Source of the DNA: JBOHPP01 sp050731755
GTDB taxonomy: Bacteria; Methylomirabilota; Methylomirabilia; Rokubacteriales; CSP1-6
Direction: 5' to 3'
DNA: 10,291 nucleotides
Assembly (NCBI GenBank): GCA_050731755.1
Contig: JBOHPP010000178.1
Coordinates: 1-10,291, forward strand
The translations under genes and the position numbers were made by a program. This document shows positions 6,113 through 10,291 of the stretch, in pieces (position 1 is the first letter of the stretch; each line of letters begins with the position of its first letter). The notes below the pieces were generated by a model. The model did no database searches. It saw only the letters and a list, made by a program, of their open reading frames with translations, and had not been told where the DNA came from.

Positions 6113-6537
6113 CCTACTTCCGGGCCGTCGATCCCTTCCCGCTGCAGTCCGCCGAGCACACGAAGCTGGCCGACTTCTATGCGCGTCTCGGCGAGGGACG
6201 GCTCAGCACGACGCGCTGCGCGGGTTGCCGGCGGACGGCGTGGCCGCCGCGCGCCTTCTGCCCTGAATGCACCTCGGATCGGTTCGAATGGGTGGACCTG
6301 CCGGCCGAGGGCACTGTCCACGCCTTCACGGTGCAGGACACGGGGCTTCCGGCCGGCTTTGCCGGACCGCGCGTCTTCGCCATCGTGAAGGTCGACGGCC
6401 ATCGGATCTTCACCATCATCGTCGACGGGGACCCGGCCCGAGTCGTGATCGGCCAGCGGGTACGGCTCAAGCCCGTCCGCGTGGCCGACGACCCCAAGGG
6501 CGACCCGCGGTGGCTTGCCGCCTTCACCCCCACATGA
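6109..6537 (+). CDS. OB-fold/zinc-ribbon protein (DUF35 family), thiolase partner
   Basis: A 142-aa protein with the DUF35 layout: an N-terminal helix (about 15-30), a rubredoxin-like zinc ribbon with Cys37-x2-Cys40 and Cys51-x2-Cys54, and an OB-fold (about 60-130) with GTVHAFTVQD, GPRVFAIVKVDGHRIFTIIV and IGQRVRLKPV. In archaeal and bacterial systems DUF35 proteins bind thiolases or HMG-CoA synthase-like enzymes and help hold CoA or channel intermediates. Here it probably serves the thiolase at 3914-5077, although the 3-hydroxyacyl-CoA dehydrogenase sits between them. It has a GTG start overlapping the upstream stop (GTGA) and an ATGA overlap with the phosphoesterase downstream. Confidence 0.9.
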   Translation: MTYFRAVDPFPLQSAEHTKLADFYARLGEGRLSTTRCAGCRRTAWPPRAFCPECTSDRFEWVDLPAEGTVHAFTVQDTGLPAGFAGPRVFAIVKVDGHRIFTIIVDGDPARVVIGQRVRLKPVRVADDPKGDPRWLAAFTPT

Positions 6538-7091
6538 CACGCACCTGGGACATCGGCGTCATCTCCGACACGCATGGGCTACTCAGGCCCGAGGCGGCGG
6601 CCGCGCTCGACGGCGTCGACGCCATCCTTCACGCCGGCGACGTCGGCGGCCCGGAGGTGCTGGAACGACTCGCCGAGATCGCGCCGGTCACCGCCGTGCG
6701 AGGCAACAACGATCGCGGCACCTGGGCAGAGAAACTTCCAGCCACGGCGGACCTCGAGTTGGGCGGCGTGCGTCTCTACGTGCTCCACGACGTCAAGGAG
6801 CTCGATTTCGACCCGCGCGCCGCAGGTTTCGCGGCGGTGATCTCAGGCCACAGCCACCGGCCGCGCCGGGAGGAGCGGGACGGCGTGCTGTTCTTCAATC
6901 CCGGCAGCGCCGGCCCCCGACGCTTTCGCCTGCCGGTGTCCGTTGGCCGGCTGACGATCTCGGGTACTCGCGTCAGCGGACGACTCATACCGTTGTCGCG
7001 ACTCACATCTCGCGGTCGAAGAAGCGCCGCCGGAGATCGCGGCGGGGCACGGGCGTGGCGCGAGCCCGGGTGCCCGTGCCCTGTCCAATGA
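6534..7091 (+). CDS. YfcE/MJ0936-type metallophosphoesterase
   Basis: A 185-aa calcineurin-like phosphoesterase. Metal-binding motifs are complete: SDTHG (Asp12, His14), HAGDVG (Asp36), RGNND (Asn58/Asn59, Asp60), His85, and SGHSH (His106, His108), then FFNPGS at about 120-125. Members hydrolyse phosphodiesters in vitro; the physiological substrate is generally unknown and no link to acyl-CoA chemistry is evident. The family core ends near residue 154 (LTISGTRVSGRLIPL); the last ~31 residues (SRLTSRGRR onward) are Arg/Gly/Pro-rich, and the DNA under them forms the strong hairpin at 7041-7085. The tail is therefore probably readthrough into a formerly non-coding regulatory stretch. The start is set by the ATGA overlap with the DUF35 gene, and it ends in ATGA overlapping the B12-binding subunit. 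Confidence 0.9.
   Translation: MTRTWDIGVISDTHGLLRPEAAAALDGVDAILHAGDVGGPEVLERLAEIAPVTAVRGNNDRGTWAEKLPATADLELGGVRLYVLHDVKELDFDPRAAGFAAVISGHSHRPRREERDGVLFFNPGSAGPRRFRLPVSVGRLTISGTRVSGRLIPLSRLTSRGRRSAAGDRGGARAWREPGCPCPVQ
7041..7085 (+). promoter_or_regulatory. Strong hairpin just before the B12-binding mutase subunit
   Basis: GGGCACGGGC (7045-7054) is perfectly complementary to GCCCGTGCCC (7072-7081); the pairing extends with G-U and G-C pairs to 7041-7085, giving about 14 pairs around a 17-base loop that holds a smaller GGC-GCGA-GCC stem (7057-7066). It ends two bases before the ATG at 7088 and takes the place where a ribosome binding site should be; none is visible. It could tune translation of the downstream subunit or attenuate transcription; no T-run follows, so it is not a standard terminator. 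Confidence 0.7.
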
Positions 7092-7468
7092 GAATCTTGA
7101 TCGCCAAGCCCGGGCTCGACGGCCACGACCGCGGCGCCAAGGTCGTGGCCCAGGCGCTGCGCGACGCCGGGGTCGAGGTCGTCTACACCGGGCTCAAGCG
7201 CACGCCGGAGGAGATCGTGCAGGAGGCGATCCAGGAGGATGTGGACGTGATCGGCCTCAGCATCCTCTCCGGCGCCCACCTACCGCTCTCGCGCCGGGTG
7301 GTGGACGGGCTCCGCGCTCAGGGCGCGGCCGACATCAGGGTCGTCGTCGGTGGCATCATCCCGCCCCGCGATGTCGAAGCGCTCCTCGGGCTGGGGGTCC
7401 ATCGCGTCTTCCCCATGGGGACGCCGCTGCCCGCGGTGGTGGCCGCCTTCAAGGAGGAGCCCGAGTGA
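7088..7468 (+). CDS. B12-binding subunit of methylmalonyl-CoA mutase-type acyl-CoA mutase
   Basis: A 126-aa stand-alone cobalamin-binding domain corresponding to the C-terminal domain of MutB. Seen: AKPGLDGHDRGAKV with Lys7, Asp11, His13 and Gly16; the His ligates cobalt in the base-off/His-on mode. SILSGAH (58-64) and VVVGGIIP (85-92) line the nucleotide tail. It should form the active mutase with the large subunit at 8336-9931, which lacks this domain; an alpha/beta hydrolase gene lies between them. The open frame extends upstream to 6515, but the family N-terminus (MRILIAKPGLDGHD) begins at 7088, overlapping the phosphoesterase stop as ATGA. It ends as GTGA overlapping the hydrolase. The full-length domain has no missing key residues. 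Confidence 0.93.
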   Translation: MRILIAKPGLDGHDRGAKVVAQALRDAGVEVVYTGLKRTPEEIVQEAIQEDVDVIGLSILSGAHLPLSRRVVDGLRAQGAADIRVVVGGIIPPRDVEALLGLGVHRVFPMGTPLPAVVAAFKEEPE

Positions 7469-8325
7469 GGCCGGCCTGGCTCGACGCGACCGAGTACCCG
7501 TTCGCGTCCCACTGGCTCGATCTCGGGCCTGGGCGGCTGCATTACCTCGATGAGGGTGACGGGCGTCCGATCGTCATGGTCCACGGCACGCCAACATGGT
7601 CGTTCCTCTACCGCCATCTCGTCCTGGCGCTCCGGGACCGCTATCGGTGCATCGCGCCCGACAACCTCGGGTTCGGGCTCAGCGACAAGCCGTCCGGCGC
7701 GTCGTATCGCCCTGAAGATCAGGCCCGGCGACTGGCGAAGCTGATCGAGGCGCTCCACTTGAAAGACATCACGCTGATCGTCCACGACTACGGCGGCCCC
7801 ATCGGACTGGCCTACGCCCTCGAACGCCCCGACAACGTGCGCAGCCTGGTGCTGTTCAACACGTGGCTGTGGTCTCTGGCCCCCGATCCCCATTTCGCGC
7901 GGGTCGGCCGCCTGCTCTCCAGCCCCTTCGGCCGGTTCCTGTACGAGCGCTTCGCCTTTTCGGCGCGCGTGGTCTGGCGCCACGCAGTGAAGGACCGCAG
8001 CCGGTACACCGCCGGCGTCCACCGGCACTACCTCCGGCCCCTCGACGATCCGGGCGCCCGGTACGCGACCTGGGTCTACGCGCGCGAGGTCCTGGGCTCG
8101 AGCGCCTGGTACGACAGCCTCTGGAATCGGCGCCATCGCATCGCCGCGCTCCCAGCGCTGGTGGTGTGGGGGACGAAGGATCCGGCCTTCGGCCACCTGT
8201 TGGACCGGTGGCGCTCGGTCTTCGAGCGGATGGAGGTTGTGGAGATGTCCGACGTCGGCCACGCGCCGCCGGAAGAGCGAGGTCCGGAGACGGCGGCGCT
8301 GGTCGCGCGGTTCCTGGACAGGTAG
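7465..8325 (+). CDS. Alpha/beta hydrolase, haloalkane dehalogenase-like
   Basis: A 286-aa alpha/beta hydrolase. Seen: HGTPTWSFLYR at 40-50, APDNLGFGLSDKP, nucleophile elbow VHDYGG with Asp108, candidate acid Asp239 in WGTKD, and His266 in DVGHAPPEE. The overall pattern is that of haloalkane dehalogenases, but two halide-holding features differ: the residue after the nucleophile is Tyr109 rather than Trp, and the first loop has Thr42 where many enzymes have Asn. True dehalogenation is therefore doubtful, and an epoxide or ester hydrolase of the same clan is as likely. It is placed between the two mutase subunits, starting with GTG overlapping the B12 subunit stop. Its TAG is part of the mutase ribosome binding site. 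A role in supplying or protecting the mutase substrate is only inference. Confidence 0.88.
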   Translation: MRPAWLDATEYPFASHWLDLGPGRLHYLDEGDGRPIVMVHGTPTWSFLYRHLVLALRDRYRCIAPDNLGFGLSDKPSGASYRPEDQARRLAKLIEALHLKDITLIVHDYGGPIGLAYALERPDNVRSLVLFNTWLWSLAPDPHFARVGRLLSSPFGRFLYERFAFSARVVWRHAVKDRSRYTAGVHRHYLRPLDDPGARYATWVYAREVLGSSAWYDSLWNRRHRIAALPALVVWGTKDPAFGHLLDRWRSVFERMEVVEMSDVGHAPPEERGPETAALVARFLDR

Positions 8326-8329
8326 GAGG
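8324..8329 (+). promoter_or_regulatory. Ribosome binding site of the mutase large subunit
   Basis: A perfect AGGAGG overlaps the hydrolase TAG and lies 6 bases before the ATG at 8336. It decides that start; the frame is open back to 8237, inside the hydrolase. It is one of the few independent strong sites in the cluster and suggests high expression of this gene. Confidence 0.85.
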
Positions 8330-8335
8330 ACGACG

Positions 8336-9931
8336 ATGCGAGACGTCACGCTCCACGCAGGCATTCCGGTCAAGCCGGTCTACGGCCCCGAGGACCTCGG
8401 CGGCCGGGATTTCGAGCGCGAGATCGGTCGTCCCGGGGACTACCCGTTCACGCGCGGGATCCACCGCCACATGTACCGGGAGCGCCTGTGGACCATGCGC
8501 CAGTACATCGGCTTCGGGACTCCGATGGAGACGAATGCTCGATTCAAGTTCTTGATGGCTCACGGGCAGGATGCACTGAACGTCGCCTTCGATCTGCCAA
8601 CTCAACTAGGGCTCGACTCCGACCACCCACGCGCCGAGGGTGAGGTGGGGATGGTGGGCATGGCCGTCGACTCCCTGGCCGACATGGAGGAGGCCTTCGC
8701 CGGGATTCCGCTCGACCGGGTGAGCGTCTCCCTCACCATCAACTCCATGGCGGCGCCCATCACCGCCATGTACTTCGCCGTGGCCGACCAGCAGGGCGCG
8801 GCGCGCGATCGCGTCGTGACCACGCCCCAGAACGACATCCTCAAGGAGTTCATCGCCCGCGGGACCTGGGTGTACCCGGTTGAATCCTCGCTCCGCCTCG
8901 TCGCCGACCTCATCGAGTTCTCGGCTCGGCACTATCCCCGCTCCAACCCGGTCTCCATCTGCGGCTACCATATCCGCGAGGCCGGCTGCACCACCGCCCA
9001 AGAGATGGCGTACGGCCTGGCCATCGCCGCGGCCTACGTGGAGCGGATGCAGGCGCGGGGAATGGACGTGGACGAGTTCGCCTCGCGCATCTCCTTCAAC
9101 TTCACCTGCTGGGGCAAGATCTTCGAGGAGGTGGCGAAGTTCCGGGCCGGCCGGCGGCTCTACGCCCGTATGATGCGTGAGCGGTTCGGCGCCCGCAGCC
9201 CCCGATCCTGGATGTTCCGCAGCCTGATCGGCGGCGGGGGCTCGGCCTTCACCATGCAGGAGCCGGAGAACAACATCGTGCGGGGCGCCTACATCGCGCT
9301 GGCCGCCGCGCTGAGCGGCGCCCAGACGATGGCCCTGCCCACCTACGACGAGGCCTACACGATCCCCTCGGCCCAGGCCCAGCTCATCGCGCTCCGCACG
9401 ATGCAGATCTGCGCGGAGGAGTCCGGCGCGGCCGACACCGTGGACCCGCTGGCCGGTTCCTACTTCGTGGAGAGCCTGACCAATCAGATGGAAGAGAAGA
9501 TCGTCGAGGAGCTGGCCCACGTCGAGCGCCTGGGCGGGATCGTGGAGGCGGTGAAGACGGGCGCGCTGCAAGCCGAGGTGGCACGGCAGGCGTACCTGTT
9601 CGAGCAGCGGCTGGCCTCGGGAGAGATCGCCAAGGTCGGGGTGAACTGCTATGTCGGTGACACGCCGGCGCCGGCGGACGCCGACGTCGAGCTGTATCGG
9701 TTCGACCCCAAGGTAGCCGAAGCCCAGCTGGCCAGGCTGGCGCGCGTCCGTCGCGAGCGTGACGCCGCCGCCGTGCGGGCGAGCCTCCGCCGGCTCAGCG
9801 ACGAAGCCCGGGGCGCCGACAACCTCATGCCGCCGATCACCGAGGCAGTGAGGGCGTACGCCACGCTCGGCGAGATCGCCCAGGCGATGAAGGACGTGTT
9901 CGGCGAGCACAAAGAACCCGTGAAGTTCTGA
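8336..9931 (+). CDS. Methylmalonyl-CoA mutase-type acyl-CoA mutase, large (substrate-binding) subunit
   Basis: A 531-aa B12-dependent acyl-CoA mutase chain consisting of the TIM-barrel part without the cobalamin domain, which is supplied by the gene at 7088-7468. Seen: YPFTRGIHRHMYRERLWTMRQY (split as YPFTRGIHRHMY, RERLWTMRQY) with Tyr57, NVAFDLPTQLGLDSDHP, Gln165 in TPQND, Arg175 in IARGT, His212 in GYHIREAG, and ADTVDPLAGSYFVE. Tyr57 and Arg175 match the residues that favour methylmalonyl-CoA over isobutyryl-CoA. However, the loop usually reading THSQTSG is SLIGGGG (296-302), and HTN before DEA is LPT (334-336), so adenosyl/substrate contacts differ and the substrate may not be methylmalonyl-CoA. 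The reaction would be a radical carbon-skeleton rearrangement. No MeaB-type chaperone or epimerase is in the window. The start is set by the AGGAGG at 8324-8329. Confidence 0.92.
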   Translation: MRDVTLHAGIPVKPVYGPEDLGGRDFEREIGRPGDYPFTRGIHRHMYRERLWTMRQYIGFGTPMETNARFKFLMAHGQDALNVAFDLPTQLGLDSDHPRAEGEVGMVGMAVDSLADMEEAFAGIPLDRVSVSLTINSMAAPITAMYFAVADQQGAARDRVVTTPQNDILKEFIARGTWVYPVESSLRLVADLIEFSARHYPRSNPVSICGYHIREAGCTTAQEMAYGLAIAAAYVERMQARGMDVDEFASRISFNFTCWGKIFEEVAKFRAGRRLYARMMRERFGARSPRSWMFRSLIGGGGSAFTMQEPENNIVRGAYIALAAALSGAQTMALPTYDEAYTIPSAQAQLIALRTMQICAEESGAADTVDPLAGSYFVESLTNQMEEKIVEELAHVERLGGIVEAVKTGALQAEVARQAYLFEQRLASGEIAKVGVNCYVGDTPAPADADVELYRFDPKVAEAQLARLARVRRERDAAAVRASLRRLSDEARGADNLMPPITEAVRAYATLGEIAQAMKDVFGEHKEPVKF

Positions 9932-9944
9932 TCCGTCCGAGACG

Positions 9945-9950
9945 AAGGAG
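9945..9950 (+). promoter_or_regulatory. Ribosome binding site of the broken downstream gene
   Basis: AAGGAG lies 6 bases before the GTG at 9957 in the short gap after the mutase. Its good spacing shows that an expressed gene once followed, supporting the pseudogene call. Confidence 0.65.
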
Positions 9951-9956
9951 AAAACC

Positions 9957-10149
9957 GTGGAGCGCACGACGAGTGTGATGACGCCCGAACGGTTCGCCCG
10001 GGGGAGACGAAGGAGCAGACCCGGGACCGCGGCAACCCGAGTTCATGGGGATGCTGGACTCCCCGTTCTTTCGCGTCTGGGCCTGCGCCGGCGTCGACGA
10101 GATGCTCAGCCTGCTCTACGAGCGCGCGCGCGTCGGCTCGCTGGCCTAG
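9957..10149 (+). pseudogene. Remnant of a deleted, frameshifted gene, probably thioredoxin family
   Basis: Three pieces in three frames follow a good ribosome binding site. Piece 1, from GTG 9957: VERTTSVMTPERFARG. Piece 2, from about 9995 in another frame: RPGETKEQTRDRGNP. Piece 3, from about 10039 in the third frame: EFMGMLDSPFFRVWACAG and on to ERARVGSLA, stop TAG 10147-10149. From memory, pieces 1 and 2-3 resemble the two ends of a roughly 200-residue thioredoxin-family protein; the middle, including the active site, is missing. The join lies at CGCCCGGGG (9995-10003), which could be read as FARG at one end and RPG at the other, so a microhomology deletion would explain the frame change. 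The second shift fits loss of one G at about 10037-10039. The family name is tentative; the disrupted coding is better supported. A sequencing or assembly error is possible. Confidence 0.5.
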
Positions 10150-10210
10150 CCGGGATGATTCATGAGCGACACGCGCGAGACCGGACGGGTGGCGCCGGGG
10201 TGGCCCCAGA

Positions 10211-10291
10211 GGCCAGGCGTAGTGGGACCCCCTCGGCTCCTCGCAGTTCGAAGAACTGCGTGTGGGGCCGAGTGGGTGACGGAGCCTGGCC
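10211..10291 (+). repeat. Long imperfect inverted repeat (hairpin) at the window edge
   Basis: Two 39-base arms are arranged symmetrically around GAA (10250-10252). Perfect blocks: CGCAGTTC (10242-10249) with GAACTGCG (10253-10260); CTCGGC (10232-10237) with GCCGAG (10267-10272); GGCCAGGC (10211-10218) with GCCTGGCC (10284-10291). The parts between pair imperfectly. The right arm reaches the last base, so the repeat may continue. GTAG at 10219-10222 recalls the head of REP-type elements. It could be a REP/MITE-like element, an intergenic hairpin after the operon, or part of a new gene; no T-run marks a classical terminator. The stretch 10150-10210 holds no gene I can support. Confidence 0.75.

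Noticed and set aside
7041..7085. Cobalamin riboswitch before the B12-binding subunit
   Set aside because: The hairpin is only about 45 bases long and lies inside coding sequence; I see no B12-box and no multi-helix layout.
8606..9967. Minus-strand open frame of 453 codons opposite the mutase
   Set aside because: A His/Gly/Arg-rich shadow with no motifs; the plus strand carries the mutase active-site residues.
9939..10015. 12-bp direct repeat GAGACGAAGGAG at 9939-9950 and 10004-10015, considered as the deletion junction of the pseudogene
   Set aside because: Both copies remain, whereas a deletion between repeats would leave one; the first is the ribosome binding site and the second codes for ETKE, so coincidence is the simpler explanation.
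10162..10291. Possible start of a new gene (MSDTRETGRVAPGW...) open to the window end
   Set aside because: There is no good ribosome binding site, no recognisable similarity, and most of it is the inverted repeat at 10211-10291; too little to call.
1..10291. CRISPR array, tRNA or rRNA genes
   Set aside because: I saw no regularly spaced repeats beyond the two-copy tandem repeats and no tRNA or rRNA landmark sequences.

Overview
The window is a single G+C-rich, plus-strand gene cluster from a bacterium. Hand-counted 60-base blocks give 41/60 G+C at 1801-1860 and 44/60 at 4141-4200. The gene content is CoA-linked catabolism: an acyl-CoA dehydrogenase, a stand-alone SCP2-type thiolase, a 3-hydroxyacyl-CoA dehydrogenase, a DUF35 OB-fold/zinc-ribbon protein, a split B12-dependent acyl-CoA mutase, two alpha/beta hydrolases and the end of a hydantoinase B gene. 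Together with the G+C content and the dense GTGA/ATGA overlaps, this resembles uncultured soil or subsurface lineages such as Rokubacteria/Methylomirabilota or related groups. That placement is inference from memory, not proof.

Layout. 2-802: 3' part of a hydantoinase B/oxoprolinase-like gene whose end carries a 45-bp tandem repeat. 799-1959: acyl-CoA dehydrogenase. 1956-2891: epoxide-hydrolase-like alpha/beta hydrolase. 2892-3917: a lower-G+C three-gene cassette (DUF4258 toxin, YgiT-type zinc-finger antitoxin, and an unrecognised 159-aa protein with a possible PD-(D/E)XK nuclease motif). 3914-5077: thiolase, followed by a partial duplication of its own 3' end. 5156-6112: 3-hydroxyacyl-CoA dehydrogenase. 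6109-6537: DUF35 protein. 6534-7091: YfcE-like phosphoesterase. 7088-7468: B12-binding mutase subunit, preceded by a strong hairpin. 7465-8325: haloalkane-dehalogenase-like hydrolase. 8336-9931: mutase large subunit. 9957-10149: remains of a broken gene, probably of the thioredoxin family. 10211-10291: a long imperfect inverted repeat reaching the window edge.

How the genes fit together. Most neighbours overlap by four bases (GTGA or ATGA at 799, 1956, 3221, 3914, 6109, 6534, 7088 and 7465), which points to one translationally coupled transcript. The enzymes could open, activate and shorten an acyl-CoA substrate: dehydrogenation, hydroxyacyl oxidation, thiolysis (thiolase with its DUF35 partner), and B12-dependent carbon-skeleton rearrangement. 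No enoyl-CoA hydratase, acyl-CoA ligase, methylmalonyl-CoA epimerase or MeaB-type chaperone is present here, so the pathway is incomplete within the window and its substrate is unknown.

The least ordinary parts are the toxin-antitoxin/putative-nuclease cassette inside the catabolic operon, the divergent mutase active-site loop, the acyl-CoA dehydrogenase with no glutamate at either usual catalytic position, and several traces of recent rearrangement (tandem repeat, gene-end duplication, deleted pseudogene, terminal hairpin).
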